Assembly: GCF_018342065.1 (NCBI RefSeq)
Contig: NZ_JAFDOE010000001.1
Span: 124,001-188,000 of the forward strand
Direction of reading: 5' to 3'
DNA from: Citrobacter sp. FP75
GTDB lineage: Bacteria > Pseudomonadota > Gammaproteobacteria > Enterobacterales > Enterobacteriaceae
DNA length: 64,000 nt
The notes beneath the pieces are model-generated. The model made no database searches. It saw only the letters and a program-made list of their open reading frames with translations, and was not told the origin of the DNA. Below are positions 41,184 through 52,356 of this stretch, one piece after another. The first letter of the stretch is position 1, and each line of letters opens with the position of its first letter. A program made the position numbers and the translations under genes.

Positions 41184-42836
41184 ATGAAATTTTTGAAACG
41201 GGGCGTGGCGCTGGCGTTATTAGCCGCATTTGCGCTGGCAGGTCAGCCTGCTCAGGCGTACGAAAAAGATAAAACCTATAAAATCACCATTCTGCATACC
41301 AACGATCACCACGGCCACTTCTGGCGCAGTGAATACGGCGAATACGGGCTTTCCGCGCAAAAAACGCTGGTGGACGGTATTCGTCACGAGGTTGCCGCCG
41401 AAGGCGGAAGCGTACTGCTGCTTTCCGGTGGCGACATTAATACCGGCGTACCGGAGTCCGATCTTCAGGATGCTGAGCCTGATTTTCGTGGCATGAACCT
41501 GATTGGCTATGATGCGATGGCGGTGGGAAACCACGAATTTGATAATCCGCTTACCGTACTGCGCCAGCAGGAAAAATGGGCTAAATTCCCGTTCCTTTCC
41601 GCCAATATCTACCAGAAAAGCACCGGCGAGCGTTTATTTAAACCCTGGGCCATCTTTAAGCGCCAGGATTTAAAAATTGCCGTTATCGGTTTAACCACCG
41701 ACGACACGGCGAAAATTGGCAACCCGGAATTCTTTACCGATATCGAGTTCCGCAAACCCGCGGACGAAGCAAAACTGGTTATTCAGGAACTCAATATGGG
41801 TGAAAAGCCCGACGTCATTATTGCCACCACGCACATGGGGCATTACGACAATGGCAATCACGGCTCGAACGCCCCTGGCGATGTGGAAATGGCGCGCAGC
41901 CTGCCCGCCGGTGCGCTGGCGATGATTGTGGGTGGTCACTCACAGGATCCAGTATGCATGGCATCCGAAAACAAAAAGCAGGTTGATTACGTACCGGGAA
42001 CCCCGTGTGCGCCCGATAAGCAAAATGGTATCTGGATCGTGCAGGCGCATGAGTGGGGAAAATACGTGGGCCGCGCGGACTTTGAATTCCGTAATGGCGA
42101 AATGAAAATGGTCAACTACCAGCTCATTCCGGTAAACCTGAAGAAGAAAGTGACCTGGGATAACGGTAAAAGTGAGCGCGTACTTTTCACCCCGGAAATC
42201 GTTGAGAATCCGCAAATGCTCTCGCTGCTGACGCCGTTCCAGAATAAAGGCAAAGCGCAGCTGGAGGTAAAAATTGGTAGCGTCAATGGGCGTCTGGAAG
42301 GGGACCGCAGTAAAGTCCGTTTTGTGCAGACCAATATGGGGCGTCTGCTGCTGGCCGCGCAAATGGCCCGTACCAGCGCTGATTTTGGCGTAATGAGCGG
42401 CGGCGGTGTCCGTGACTCCATTGAAGGCGGCGACATTACCTACAAAAGTGTGCTGAAGGTGCAGCCGTTTGGCAACATCGTGGTGTATGCCGATATGAGC
42501 GGCAAAGAGGTGATTGACTATCTGACCGCTGTGGCGCAAATGAAGCCGGACTCTGGTGCCTACCCGCAATTTGCCAACGTCAGCTTTGTGGCGAAAGACG
42601 GCAAACTTAACGATTTGAAAATCAAGGGCGAGCCTGTCGACCCGGCAAAAACCTATCGTATGGCGACGCTGAGCTTCAACGCCACCGGCGGTGACGGCTA
42701 TCCGCGAATTGATAACAAACCGGGCTATGTGAATACCGGGTTTATCGATGCGGAAGTGTTGAAAGAGTACGTGCAGCAGAATTCGCCGCTGGATGTCAGT
42801 GCGTATGAGCCGAAGGGCGAGGTGAGCTGGCAATAA
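41184..42836 (+). CDS. ushA: UshA, periplasmic UDP-sugar hydrolase/5'-nucleotidase
   Basis: A 550-residue exported metallophosphoesterase that degrades UDP-glucose and nucleotides to nucleosides for uptake. The signal peptide ends near QPAQA/YEKD. Two-metal site: HTNDHHGHFW and GNHEFDN; C-terminal substrate-binding domain with the stacking residues in FNATGGDGYP. Same length as in E. coli. Confidence 0.97.
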   Translation: MKFLKRGVALALLAAFALAGQPAQAYEKDKTYKITILHTNDHHGHFWRSEYGEYGLSAQKTLVDGIRHEVAAEGGSVLLLSGGDINTGVPESDLQDAEPDFRGMNLIGYDAMAVGNHEFDNPLTVLRQQEKWAKFPFLSANIYQKSTGERLFKPWAIFKRQDLKIAVIGLTTDDTAKIGNPEFFTDIEFRKPADEAKLVIQELNMGEKPDVIIATTHMGHYDNGNHGSNAPGDVEMARSLPAGALAMIVGGHSQDPVCMASENKKQVDYVPGTPCAPDKQNGIWIVQAHEWGKYVGRADFEFRNGEMKMVNYQLIPVNLKKKVTWDNGKSERVLFTPEIVENPQMLSLLTPFQNKGKAQLEVKIGSVNGRLEGDRSKVRFVQTNMGRLLLAAQMARTSADFGVMSGGGVRDSIEGGDITYKSVLKVQPFGNIVVYADMSGKEVIDYLTAVAQMKPDSGAYPQFANVSFVAKDGKLNDLKIKGEPVDPAKTYRMATLSFNATGGDGYPRIDNKPGYVNTGFIDAEVLKEYVQQNSPLDVSAYEPKGEVSWQ

Positions 42837-42861
42837 CAGGGCTATTTTGTTCGTCATTTTG

Positions 42862-42945
42862 AACGCGGGCAGTGCTCGGAATCCTCACGTACTGCATGTA
42901 CGCTCCGGTTCCTGCGCGCTGGCCGCGTCCAAACTGCCTTCACCA
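42862..42945. repeat. Interspersed enterobacterial palindrome after ushA (boxC-like)
   Basis: The core GTGCTCGGAATCCTCACGTA followed by CTGCATGTACGCTCCGGTTC folds into an imperfect hairpin with CGTAC-TGCAT-GTACG at its tip. I recall this GC-rich element as a multi-copy interspersed repeat of enterobacteria, probably the class called boxC; the class name is from memory. It separates ushA from the convergent ybaK. Confidence 0.7.
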
Positions 42946-43001
42946 ATAACGCCCTGTAATCGTTGTAGGCTCGATTGCTGCATCAACGGGCAAAAAGACA
43001 T

Positions 43002-43682
<681 letters not shown>

Positions 43683-43683
<1 letters not shown>

Positions 43684-44477
43684 TAACGCAACATCTCCGG
43701 CAAATTCCCTTCTCCATAAAGATGCAGTGCGCCAACGGCCACCACATAGTGACCCGCTGGCATCGCGTAGAGTTTGTCCCGCCAGGCCTGATTACGCTGG
43801 CGCATCAGGACGTCATATAACGACTGGCTGAACGTATTGGGTAACGTGAGATCGTTATTCTGCGGCGGCGTTTTTAACCACCATCCCATCATCTGCTGCA
43901 GCAGTCGGGCATTGGTGTGCCAGTGCGTCAGGGTATCGTCCAGCAACGCCAGACCGTTATCCGGTAGCTGACATAACAGGTCAATCTGACTGGATGCGCC
44001 TTCCAGCTCAACGATCGGTTTCTGCGCCTGCTTTGCCACTTTCAGCAGTTGGTAATCAATCCCGTACTCCGCGCGTAATCCCAGCTGCTGCGCCTGGGTC
44101 GCCTGTAATATCATGGCGATTTGCCATAAAGGCTGGGTGGAAAACAGGGAAGGGGAAATACCCAGCTCTGCGCTGACTTTCTGCAGATGGCTGAGCTGCT
44201 CGTCGCTGATGCGCTCTTCCAAAGCGGCAAAAGTGGGGAGGTTAGCAAACGGCGCATCGTCACCGGAAACATCGGCTTCGACGATCAGCGCGTCAGCGCT
44301 GTTGAGTTTTTTCAGTAGTTTTGCTGGCAGGGGGGCCATTTCACGGCTGCCCATATGAATACTGCCAATCAGATGAAAATGGCGATTGCCGGGCAACGAG
44401 ATGTCGATAGCAGGCCAGGTATAATGGTGACCGCGCAGCGCAGACCATAATGCTTTTACCCGGTATAACAAATCCAT
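43683..44477 (-). CDS. ybaP: YbaP, TraB/GumN-family protein
   Basis: A 264-residue protein of the TraB/GumN (Tiki-like) family. The paired family motifs are IGSIHMGSREM near residue 38 and the C-terminal GALHLYGEGNLPEML, which carry the His/Glu residues of the proposed metal-protease-like site. No clear signal peptide is seen in this start. Function unestablished. Confidence 0.93.
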
Positions 44478-44550
44478 GCGACCTCCCGTTGAAAAATCCC
44501 ATGCTAGCGCGTGGTCAGGAAAGTCGCAATGAATTCACCCTCTGATGAAA

Positions 44551-44580
44551 TGCCGGATGAGCGATAGCGCCATCCGGCAA
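44551..44580. repeat. REP element downstream of copA
   Basis: TGCCGGATGAGCGATAGCGC followed by CATCCGGCAA, a single REP hairpin just past the copA stop. Confidence 0.85.
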
Positions 44581-44584
44581 AGGC

Positions 44585-47086
44585 TTACTCTTTTGGTTTA
44601 AAGCGCAGCAGTCGGTTCGCGTTGCTTACCACGGTGATGGAAGAAAGCGCCATCGCTGCCCCGGCAACCACCGGGTTGAGCAGCGTGCCGGTGAATGGCC
44701 ACAGGATCCCGGCGGCAACGGGGATGCCGATGCTGTTGTAGATAAACGCGCCGAGCAGGTTCTGCTTCATGTTACGCAGCGTGGCCCGCGAGATAGACAG
44801 CGCATCCGCCACGCCCATCAGACTATGGCGCATCAGCGTAATTGCCGCGGTTTCAATGGCGACATCGCTACCGCCACCCATCGCAATCCCCACATCGGCC
44901 TGAGCGAGTGCCGGAGCATCGTTAATCCCATCGCCAACCATTGCCACCTGACGTCCCTGGCTTTGCAGACGTTTAATCGCCTCGGCTTTACCGTCCGGCA
45001 GAACGCCCGCGATCACCTCGTCGATGCCCGCCTCTTTGGCAATAGCGTTGGCGGTGGTCGGATTGTCCCCGGTGAGCATGACCAGACGATATCCGGCGCG
45101 GTGCAGGCGCTGGAGCGCCGCCACGCTGCCGCTGCGCAGTGGGTCACGTACCGCAAGCAGCGCGGCCGCTTTGCCGTCAATCGCCAGCAGAACCGGGGTT
45201 GAACCCTGAGAGGCCTGCGCGGTGATTTCGGCTTCCATCTCCGTAGTGACCACCTGCTGTTCATTGAGCAGCGCCTGGTTGCCCAGCAGCAGCGTATGAC
45301 CTTCCGCTTCGCCGCTGACGCCTAAACCGCGCAGTGTACGGAAACCGTTAACCTGCGGCAGAGCAGTATCGCCAGCTTTATCCAGAATCGCGCGGGCCAG
45401 CGGGTGGCTCGAGCCCTGTTCAAGGGCCGCGGCCAGACGAATTGCCAGCGCTTCATCGGTATTGCCAAACGTTTTGATGGCAACAACCTGCGGTTTACCT
45501 TCGGTCAGCGTCCCGGTTTTATCAAATACGAGAGTATCGAGCGTGCTGGCGCGCTGCAGCGCATCGGCATCGCGGACCAGAACACCAAACTCTGCGGCAC
45601 GACCGACCCCGGAAATAATCGACATCGGCGTTGCCAGGCCCAGCGCACACGGGCAGGCGATAATCAGTACGGTGGTGGCAATCACCAGGGTATAGACAAT
45701 TTGCGGTGCCGGTCCGAAGAAATACCAGATAGCGGCACTGACCAGCGCAATAACCACCACCACCGGAACAAATACCGAGGAGATGCGGTCGGCCAGTTTG
45801 CCAATCTCCGGCTTGCTGCTTTGCGCCTGACGGACCATGCGAATAATGCGCGACAGCGTAGTGTGGCTGCCGACGGCGCTTGCGCGAAACAGTACGCTGC
45901 CATCCTGAACGACCGTACCGGCGTGGACGCTGTCGCCTTCACCTTTTTGTTGTGGGATCGGCTCGCCGGTGAGCATGGCTTCATCCAGCCAGGCTTCGCC
46001 CTGGGTGATTTCGCCATCTACCGGCACGCGGTCGCCGGTGGTCAGGCGCAGTAACATACCTGCCTGAACGTCAGCCAGCGGCACGTTTTTTTCACCTTCT
46101 TCCGTCACCACGCGAGCCGTCGGCGGCGTGAGGTCGAGCAGTTTTTCCAGTGCTTTGGAAGAGCGTTGACGGGCGCGGGCTTCCAGCATATGTCCGAGGT
46201 TAATCAGACCGATAATCATCGCGCTGGCTTCATAATAGAGGTGTCGTGCTTCCATTGGGAACCACTGCGGCCAGAGGTTGACGCTCATCGAATAGAGCCA
46301 TGCCACCCCGGTTCCGAGCGCCACCAGCGTATCCATGGTCGCGGTGCCGTTCATCAAGCTTTTCCACGCGCTGCGGTAAAAATGACCGCCCGCGAAGACT
46401 ATCACGGCAAGCGTCGCCAGACCAATGACCAGCCACAGGCTGCGGTTGTCGGCGCTGACCATCATGTTATCGCCAATCATACCCCACACCATGACCGGTA
46501 CGCCCAGCAGCAGCGCGACGGCGGCCTGCCAGCGGAAGCGTTTCATGGTGGCCACGGCCGTTTCCTGCTGGCGTTCACGACGCTTAACGTCATCTTCTAT
46601 GGCTTCTGCGCCGTAGCCAGCTTTCTCTACGGCCTGCACTAATTCGTCGGCGGAAGCGCTGCCCATCACCAGCGCAGTACGCTCCGCCAGGTTTACCCGT
46701 GCCTGCGTGACGCCCGGTACGTTTTGCAACGCATTTTGTACGCGGGAAACACAGCTGGCGCAGCTCATGCCGCTTAACAGCAACTGTTGGCTGTCATCAT
46801 CAGCCATCGCTACCGGAAGCTCGGAAGGGACCGCTGCCAGTGCTTCCGACGGGATTGATGACTCCGTCAGCGGTTTAGCCTTTGGGTGGCTTAACTCCGC
46901 GCCGTAACCGGCTTGTTTGATGGTTTCAATTAACGCTTCGGCGCTGGCGCTCCCGGTAATATGTGCTTGGGTTACAGTGACATCCGCTTGCTCCACGTCC
47001 GGGCGTTGCTCCAGACTTTCTTTAACGCGTTTAACGCAGTGACCACAGGACAGGCCGTCCAGGGTTAGATCGATTGTTTGAGACAT
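44585..47086 (-). CDS. copA: CopA, Cu(I)-exporting P1B-type ATPase
   Basis: An 833-residue copper efflux pump. Two N-terminal heavy-metal domains with GLSCGHC (Cys14, Cys17) and GMSCASC (about 110). Transmembrane CPC in ACPCALG, phosphorylation motif DKTGTLTEG, hinge GDGINDAPA, and A-domain LTGEP are intact. I start at the ATG at 47086 ([13 protein letters not shown]) as in E. coli. An internal frameshift yielding the copper chaperone CopA(Z) is known in E. coli; I did not verify its signal here. CueR controls it through the box just upstream. Confidence 0.97.
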   Translation of the reverse strand: MSQTIDLTLDGLSCGHCVKRVKESLEQRPDVEQADVTVTQAHITGSASAEALIETIKQAGYGAELSHPKAKPLTESSIPSEALAAVPSELPVAMADDDSQQLLLSGMSCASCVSRVQNALQNVPGVTQARVNLAERTALVMGSASADELVQAVEKAGYGAEAIEDDVKRRERQQETAVATMKRFRWQAAVALLLGVPVMVWGMIGDNMMVSADNRSLWLVIGLATLAVIVFAGGHFYRSAWKSLMNGTATMDTLVALGTGVAWLYSMSVNLWPQWFPMEARHLYYEASAMIIGLINLGHMLEARARQRSSKALEKLLDLTPPTARVVTEEGEKNVPLADVQAGMLLRLTTGDRVPVDGEITQGEAWLDEAMLTGEPIPQQKGEGDSVHAGTVVQDGSVLFRASAVGSHTTLSRIIRMVRQAQSSKPEIGKLADRISSVFVPVVVVIALVSAAIWYFFGPAPQIVYTLVIATTVLIIACPCALGLATPMSIISGVGRAAEFGVLVRDADALQRASTLDTLVFDKTGTLTEGKPQVVAIKTFGNTDEALAIRLAAALEQGSSHPLARAILDKAGDTALPQVNGFRTLRGLGVSGEAEGHTLLLGNQALLNEQQVVTTEMEAEITAQASQGSTPVLLAIDGKAAALLAVRDPLRSGSVAALQRLHRAGYRLVMLTGDNPTTANAIAKEAGIDEVIAGVLPDGKAEAIKRLQSQGRQVAMVGDGINDAPALAQADVGIAMGGGSDVAIETAAITLMRHSLMGVADALSISRATLRNMKQNLLGAFIYNSIGIPVAAGILWPFTGTLLNPVVAGAAMALSSITVVSNANRLLRFKPKE

Positions 47087-47132
47087 AACCAACTCCTTTA
47101 TTACGGGATTAACTGACTGTGATAAAGGTTAA

Positions 47133-47153
47133 ACCTTCCAGCAAGGGGAAGGT
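47133..47153 (-). promoter_or_regulatory. CueR box / copA promoter
   Basis: ACCTTCCAGCAAGGGGAAGG plus T is the inverted repeat recognised by the MerR-type activator CueR, almost the E. coli sequence. The -35 (TTGACC on the minus strand, 47156-47151) overlaps it, and the long spacer expected of MerR-type promoters is present. Confidence 0.88.
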
Positions 47154-47193
47154 CAAGGGTGTTTTTAGAAAAGATGAAAAAAGGGTGTAAAGG

Positions 47194-47227
47194 GGAAAAA
47201 CGGGAACGCCACGTCAGAGCATTCCCG
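47194..47227 (-). terminator. Terminator of the heme operon
   Basis: On the minus strand CGGGAATGC (from 47227), 9-nt loop, GCGTTCCCG, then TTTTTCC: a 9-bp stem with one wobble and a U-run, 6 bp beyond the hmuV stop. Confidence 0.85.
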
Positions 47228-47232
47228 GTCTG

Positions 47233-48003
47233 CTATTGATTGAGGATGATAAACGGCGTTCGATGATCCGGTTCATTTATGACCGTGAGATCGGCGCCGT
47301 ACAGTGCGTTCAGCGATCGTTGCTTCAGGACATCCTGCGGGGATCCGTTATCAACTATTCTGCCGCGCTCCATCAATACCACGCGGTCGGCATAGCGCGC
47401 CGCAAGGTTGAGATCGTGCAAGACGCAGCACACGCTAAACTGCCGTTCACGCACCAGACGACGCAGCAGACGAAAAAGGTGCTGCTGGTGGTGAATATCC
47501 AGGGCAGAGGTGGGTTCATCGAGAAACAACCATTTTGGCCCAGGTTCGGGCTCCCAAAGCTGAACCAGCAGACGCGCCAGTTGTACCCGCTGTTGTTCTC
47601 CTCCCGACAGATGCCGATAATCGCGCGTGGCCAGCGCCTGGCAATCACACAACGTCATGATGTGCTCCGTTTCATCGCCCGTGTTGCGCGTACGATACGG
47701 ATGCCTGCCCATGCGAATCACCTCCTGCACGCTGAACGGGAAAGCCATATGGCTATTCTGGCGCATCACGGCACGAGTTTTTGCCAGCTCGGTGATTGAC
47801 CACTCGTCCAGCGGCTTGCCAAATAAGCTACAACGCCCACTGTGGGGTTGCAGATAACCCGTAAGCTGGCGTAGCAGCGTCGATTTCCCGGCTCCATTCG
47901 GGCCAAGAATCGCGATGATCTCTCCACCGGGTAGCGTCAGGGAAACATCGTCGGTCAGTCGTCTGCCCTGAATGTGGTAGACCAGATTTTCTGCGACGAT
48001 CAT
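47233..48003 (-). CDS. hmuV: HmuV, heme ABC transporter ATPase
   Basis: A 256-residue ATPase that powers heme import through HmuU. Walker [10 protein letters not shown] at 34-42, signature [14 protein letters not shown] near 139, Walker [13 protein letters not shown] with the catalytic Glu. The ATG shares bases with the hmuU stop (ATGA at 48000-48003). Last gene of the operon, followed by a terminator. Confidence 0.94.
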   Translation of the reverse strand: MIVAENLVYHIQGRRLTDDVSLTLPGGEIIAILGPNGAGKSTLLRQLTGYLQPHSGRCSLFGKPLDEWSITELAKTRAVMRQNSHMAFPFSVQEVIRMGRHPYRTRNTGDETEHIMTLCDCQALATRDYRHLSGGEQQRVQLARLLVQLWEPEPGPKWLFLDEPTSALDIHHQQHLFRLLRRLVRERQFSVCCVLHDLNLAARYADRVVLMERGRIVDNGSPQDVLKQRSLNALYGADLTVINEPDHRTPFIILNQ

Positions 48004-49004
48004 GACATCCTCCGGCTACGCAGTATTAACCACAGAAAATACGGTCCACCGATCAAGCTGGTTAACAGGCCAACGGGCATTTCGGCAGGCTGAACAAGTG
48101 TGCGGGCCAGCGTGTCGGCAATCAGGAGTAAACAGGCGCCTGCCAGCGTAGAGCAGGGAATCAACCAGCGATGGTCGGCACCGGTAGTCATTCTGATCAG
48201 ATGCGGGATCACCAGGCCAATAAAGCCAATTACGCCGCTGACGGAAACGGCAGCGCCAACCAGTAACGAACTGAGCAACAATAACTGCTGACGCTTACGT
48301 TTGACGTTCACGCCGAGGTAATGCGCTTCTTCATCACCCAGTTGCAGCAAATTAAGCGTTCCCGCCATACAGACGGTGACAGCAATGGCTGGAAGAACAA
48401 ACGTGCAGGCAACCAGCAGCGTTGGCCACTGGGCCTGACCAAGATTGCCCATCATCCACAGCGTAAGTTGACGTAACTGCTGCTCATCGCCCACATAGCT
48501 CAGCACGCCAATAGCCGAACCGCACAGAGCATTGATAGCAATACCGGCTAACAGCAGTTGCATCATGCCACCGTGGTTATGGCGCTGGCTTATCAGGAAA
48601 ATAATCGTGCAGACCACCATGCTGCCCGCAACGGCAAAAATCATTTGCTCATACAGCACCAGCACCACGGGGAATGAAAAGGGGATAACTATCGCGATGC
48701 CGACCATCAGCGCAGAACCGCTACTGACGCCAAGCAGGCCAGGATCGGCCATCGGATTGCGAAAAAGTCCCTGCATGATGACCCCTGCGGTAGCCAGCGC
48801 AGCGCCCACCAGAACGGCCAGCAGCACGCGAGGCAGGCGGATGTTCAACCAGATGTCACGGTATTCGTCGTTGAACAGCGCGCTGAAGCTAATGTTCAGC
48901 GCTCCCTGGCTGGCACCGAAGAGCATCAAAGCGACCAGCAAGAGAGAAAGACCCGTCAGGATGCTGACGGAAGAAAGCGAGTCCTTAAGCACGCAACGCT
49001 CCAT
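48000..49004 (-). CDS. hmuU: HmuU/ChuU, heme ABC transporter permease (FecCD family)
   Basis: A 334-residue inner-membrane permease with nine or ten predicted helices. FecCD family motifs are [32 protein letters not shown] and the coupling-region [18 protein letters not shown]. It dimerises with HmuV underneath. It starts 39 bp after the chuY stop; that gap holds a strong hairpin. Confidence 0.93.
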   Translation of the reverse strand: MERCVLKDSLSSVSILTGLSLLLVALMLFGASQGALNISFSALFNDEYRDIWLNIRLPRVLLAVLVGAALATAGVIMQGLFRNPMADPGLLGVSSGSALMVGIAIVIPFSFPVVLVLYEQMIFAVAGSMVVCTIIFLISQRHNHGGMMQLLLAGIAINALCGSAIGVLSYVGDEQQLRQLTLWMMGNLGQAQWPTLLVACTFVLPAIAVTVCMAGTLNLLQLGDEEAHYLGVNVKRKRQQLLLLSSLLVGAAVSVSGVIGFIGLVIPHLIRMTTGADHRWLIPCSTLAGACLLLIADTLARTLVQPAEMPVGLLTSLIGGPYFLWLILRSRRMS

Positions 49005-49013
49005 AACGTCTTT

Positions 49014-49036
49014 GCGGCGCGAAGTTCCCGCGCCGC
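49014..49036 (-). other. Hairpin between chuY and hmuU inside the heme operon
   Basis: GCGGCGCG (49014-49021), 7-nt loop, CGCGCCGC (49029-49036): a perfect 8-bp GC-only stem between two genes of the operon. With no U-run it is more likely an mRNA processing or stability element than a terminator. Confidence 0.6.
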
Positions 49037-49043
49037 GAGGGGT

Positions 49044-49667
49044 TTACGCGGGTTTCAGTCCTGGCTCAACCAAACTGTAAATCTGGTTATTGAGTGACGG
49101 GGCTGTGGCCAGCTCGTGAATGTGCTGTGCAACATCTGCACGCATCACAAAACCGTGACATTCCTCGGCCTGTATCCGTTGCGCCTGGCCTGTGGCTTCA
49201 CCGTTCAACAAACCGCCCGGTCGGAGAATGGCGTAGTCCAGTTGACTGGTTTGTAGCCAGCTTTCTGCCAACGATTTTTCCCGTACCGCCTGACCAAATG
49301 CGGCCCTGGCGCGTGGGGACAAAAAGGGCCAACTGTCACCACAGCCTAACGACGTCACTAGAATCATGCGTTTGATCTCCGCTTTTTCTGCTTCATCAAT
49401 GACGGTTCTGTGCGCCAGGTAATCCTGGGAGCCGCCCATGGAGGAGATCACCGTAGCGTGTTGACCCGCAGCGCGACAGGCACAGGCAGTGAGCTGGCTA
49501 TCGCAGGCGTCGCCGATAAAGACCTGCACACCTTTTTCCTGCAACCTGGCAGCGACCTGTGCGTTGCGAACGACGGCAATTACCTGACGTTGTTCCGCGA
49601 GTGCGAGTTCAAGCGTTTTCGCGCCGACGCCGCGACCACCCGCACCAAAAATGAGCCATGGAGCCAT
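49044..49667 (-). CDS. chuY: ChuY, NAD(P)H-dependent anaerobilin reductase-type protein
   Basis: A 207-residue Rossmann-fold protein of the NAD(P)-binding SDR-like family. The dinucleotide motif is LIFGAGGRGVG at 5-15; a SMGG and LVTSLGCGDS stretch follow. In E. coli O157 ChuY reduces anaerobilin, the linear tetrapyrrole made by ChuW. Its ATG shares one base with the chuX stop (TGATG), so it is translationally coupled. Confidence 0.88.
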   Translation of the reverse strand: MAPWLIFGAGGRGVGAKTLELALAEQRQVIAVVRNAQVAARLQEKGVQVFIGDACDSQLTACACRAAGQHATVISSMGGSQDYLAHRTVIDEAEKAEIKRMILVTSLGCGDSWPFLSPRARAAFGQAVREKSLAESWLQTSQLDYAILRPGGLLNGEATGQAQRIQAEECHGFVMRADVAQHIHELATAPSLNNQIYSLVEPGLKPA

Positions 49668-50161
49668 CAGGCATGTTCCTTTAAGGATGAAGACAACGCG
49701 TGAAAGGCGCTGACCTGGTCGGCCAGTAGCTGGCGATGCTCATCCCGACCGAGGAAAATTTTGAACATTGCGCTACCCGCCTGGTTAAAGAAGAGAATGG
49801 ACGCGGTGTCCATGCCCATAAATTTGCGTTCAATCAGGGCAATGTGCGTACAGTTTTCTGCCTTGATATGACCGGTCATGCCTTTTTTGCCGCGCAGGTT
49901 GAAGTAACCGTGGCGGTGGAATCCGGAAGGTAATTCACCGGTAAATTCCAGAATGACATCAGCAGTATGGACCAGGGTGGTGACTTTGCCCCATTCGCTG
50001 ACGGTTTCCCAGACGGTATCAAATTGACTGCCGGAAACCAGCGTTGGGGAGGGGAGGTTTTTCACCACCTCCAGCAGCGTGGTGTTGTACTGGGTCGCGA
50101 TAGCTTCCAGCGTACCGTCCGGCTCAGTTTTCAAAAAATCCTGTAAAGAGACATGGCTCAT
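49667..50161 (-). CDS. chuX: ChuX/HutX, cytoplasmic heme-binding protein
   Basis: A 164-residue protein of the HutX/ChuX family, which carries heme in the cytoplasm and hands it on. Conserved WGKVTTLVHTADVILEFTGE and GHIKAENCTHIALIERKFMG segments are present. In the operon it follows chuW by 12 bp. Confidence 0.92.
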   Translation of the reverse strand: MSHVSLQDFLKTEPDGTLEAIATQYNTTLLEVVKNLPSPTLVSGSQFDTVWETVSEWGKVTTLVHTADVILEFTGELPSGFHRHGYFNLRGKKGMTGHIKAENCTHIALIERKFMGMDTASILFFNQAGSAMFKIFLGRDEHRQLLADQVSAFHALSSSLKEHA

Positions 50162-50173
50162 ACTTCACTCCTT

Positions 50174-51511
50174 TTATGGTTGCTCTACCGCAATACGCGG
50201 CGCGTTAAGTGCCTGAATCAGTTCATCAAGAGACTGCAAAATATTGCTCGCCCAAAAACGCCCTTCATTGGTCAGGCGCAAACAGGTGCTGGTATCTCGC
50301 GTCAGTCCTGCGTGATGCCATTGGGTCAGTAGCGGGGTCAGTTTTTGTGCATGAGGCGTCAGTTCATCTAACGGGACGCGAGCCGTTTCAATGCCGGCCT
50401 GGAGGGTGTGTCGCCACTGGAAACCACGCTCGGCGGTACGCATCATCATCATTAGCGGTTTTTTCCCAGCGGCGATGGATTCATGCCATGTGGTCAGATT
50501 GCGCTCGACCATCCAGGAATAGCCATTGACTGACCCTCCTGCGCCAGAGCCAAATGCCAGACAGTCTGCTCCCTGTTTAATCAGCAGGTTGTACAGATTG
50601 CGTTCCCGCGTGGTACGCGCCCAGTGGCTGTTGCTGATGCAGCGCCAGCCCGCGCTGTCCATAAAATCGCAGCCCTGAAGATAGAGGTCACGACGTTCGG
50701 CAGGAGAGGGAACCGTTGTGCGCCCAGTTTCAACCGCTTTGCCAAGCGGCGTATTGGGGATCAGGTTCAGCGCATAAAGGTCTACACCGTCAAGGCCGAT
50801 GTCGCGGGCAATCGCCAGATCGTCGCCCCACAGTTTGGCGTCCTGTCCTGGCAGACCAAACAGCAGATCGCAGACCACGGCGGCACGATCCCGTTTGACC
50901 AGCCCCTGCATAAAGGCAATTGCGGTCGGGCCGTCCGAGGTGCGCGCCATTTTCTTGCGGATCCGACTGTTAAAGGACTGAATACCGATCGAAAACCGAT
51001 TGGCGCCAGCGTCAAGGCAGGCATCGATTCGGGCATCGTCAAAATTGAGCACCCGCCCCTCAATGGTGATTTCGCAGTCCGGCGCCAGCGGTAACTTTTC
51101 ACGCAGCGCAGTGATGATTCTGGCCAGATCCCGTGCCGACAGTGCAGACGGTGTACCGCCGCCAAAATAAACGGCGTGAATCGGGGCCGACTGATGCAAT
51201 GCGCTGTCGGCTTCCAGCTCTATTTCGTGTAATAACGCGTTGGTGTAGTGGGCGCAGTGATCCTCTTCAAACCGGTTTTGATAAAACCCACAGAAAGTAC
51301 AATGCGTAGCACAAAAAGGGATATGCAAGTACACCAGCCGTTTACGCGGTGGGGTGGGCTGGCTGATGACATCCTGCCAGGTTTGTGACAATAGCTCTTT
51401 GGCAACCGGGATCGCTCCACGCCATGGCATGGTGGCGCGCCTGTCCTTAAATGGCTGACTTCCCTCGAGCGCAAAATGCGCGGTGAGATCCAGCGAGTGT
51501 TCAGTTTTCAT
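50174..51511 (-). CDS. chuW: ChuW/HutW, radical SAM heme methyltransferase (anaerobilin synthase)
   Basis: A 445-residue radical SAM protein of the HemN-like class. Cluster cysteines are Cys67, Cys71 and Cys74 in HIPFCATHCTFCGFY. YFGGGTPSAL is the SAM-binding motif, and FSIGIQSFN and LFGLPGQD are HemN-type motifs. E. coli ChuW opens the porphyrin ring and methylates it without oxygen, freeing iron as anaerobilin is formed. Operon position between chuT and chuX matches E. coli O157 chuTWXY. Confidence 0.93.
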   Translation of the reverse strand: MKTEHSLDLTAHFALEGSQPFKDRRATMPWRGAIPVAKELLSQTWQDVISQPTPPRKRLVYLHIPFCATHCTFCGFYQNRFEEDHCAHYTNALLHEIELEADSALHQSAPIHAVYFGGGTPSALSARDLARIITALREKLPLAPDCEITIEGRVLNFDDARIDACLDAGANRFSIGIQSFNSRIRKKMARTSDGPTAIAFMQGLVKRDRAAVVCDLLFGLPGQDAKLWGDDLAIARDIGLDGVDLYALNLIPNTPLGKAVETGRTTVPSPAERRDLYLQGCDFMDSAGWRCISNSHWARTTRERNLYNLLIKQGADCLAFGSGAGGSVNGYSWMVERNLTTWHESIAAGKKPLMMMMRTAERGFQWRHTLQAGIETARVPLDELTPHAQKLTPLLTQWHHAGLTRDTSTCLRLTNEGRFWASNILQSLDELIQALNAPRIAVEQP

Positions 51512-51529
51512 TCTTCTTTATACATCCAG

Positions 51530-52354
51530 TTAGTGAGGCCAGAATTGCTGGTGCAGGGTTTCAACCGCATCGGCGACGCGAGGCCCCATTCCCAGAATCA
51601 GCGCCTGATCTACCGCCACAATGCGCTGATTTTTCCAGGCTGCAGTGTGGGTAATACCGGCGATTGCGCTCAGACGATTCAGATTGCCGTCAACCATTTG
51701 CGACGTCACCACGATGACCTCCGGGTTGGCAGCGATCAGCGATTCCGCGCTGTAGCTTTTGTACTGCACGTGGTTGGCGACATTTTGTGCGCCTGCGAGG
51801 GTCATAATGGCATCGGCAACGCTACCCTTGCCGGCGACCTGTGGCGCACTGCCGCCAGCGGAGAGAATGAACATGGCTTTGACCGGTGCGTTTTTCGCCG
51901 CCACGCTGTGCTGAACACGCTCCAGACGTTGCTGCAGGCGATTGACTAACGCCTCGCCTTGCTCAGGAATGTGCAGTGTTGTAGCCAGTTCTCGAATGTT
52001 GGCGTACATCTGTTCGACGGTGGCCGGTACGCGCGGCAGCGTCACGACGTTAACCTTTTGCGCCCGCAGCTGATCCAATACGATTTGAGGGCCTGCATCC
52101 TGCCAGGTGATAAAGCTGTCCGGATGCAGCGATAAAATGCCCTCGCTGCTTAACTGCTTCCAGTAGCCGATATGCGGGAGTGCGGCAGTTTCGGGTGGGT
52201 ACGAAGTGGTTTCATCGACGCCGACCACCCGGTTGCCGATGCCCATGGCGTAAATCAGTTCGCTAAGCGAGCCGCCCGCCACCACCAGGCGGTCGGCGGA
52301 CTGGGCAGTGAAAACGCAGGCGAGGCTCAGTAAGCCAATCAGGAGTTTTTTCAT
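51530..52354 (-). CDS. chuT: ChuT/HmuT, periplasmic heme-binding protein
   Basis: A 274-residue solute-binding protein. It starts MKKLLIGLLSLACVF at 52354, with a signal peptide ending near AQSA/DRLV; a longer frame overlaps the receptor end. The helical-backbone class (TroA/BtuF-like) is shown by GSLSELIYAMGIGNRVVGVD and TSYPPETAALPHIGYWKQLS, the latter holding the heme-ligand Tyr typical of HmuT. It begins 2 bp after the receptor stop. Confidence 0.93.
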   Translation of the reverse strand: MKKLLIGLLSLACVFTAQSADRLVVAGGSLSELIYAMGIGNRVVGVDETTSYPPETAALPHIGYWKQLSSEGILSLHPDSFITWQDAGPQIVLDQLRAQKVNVVTLPRVPATVEQMYANIRELATTLHIPEQGEALVNRLQQRLERVQHSVAAKNAPVKAMFILSAGGSAPQVAGKGSVADAIMTLAGAQNVANHVQYKSYSAESLIAANPEVIVVTSQMVDGNLNRLSAIAGITHTAAWKNQRIVAVDQALILGMGPRVADAVETLHQQFWPH

Positions 52355-52356
52355 CG

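Noticed and set aside
48000-48003. Possible frameshift between hmuU and hmuV
   Set aside because: The four-base ATGA overlap is ordinary translational coupling; both proteins are full length.
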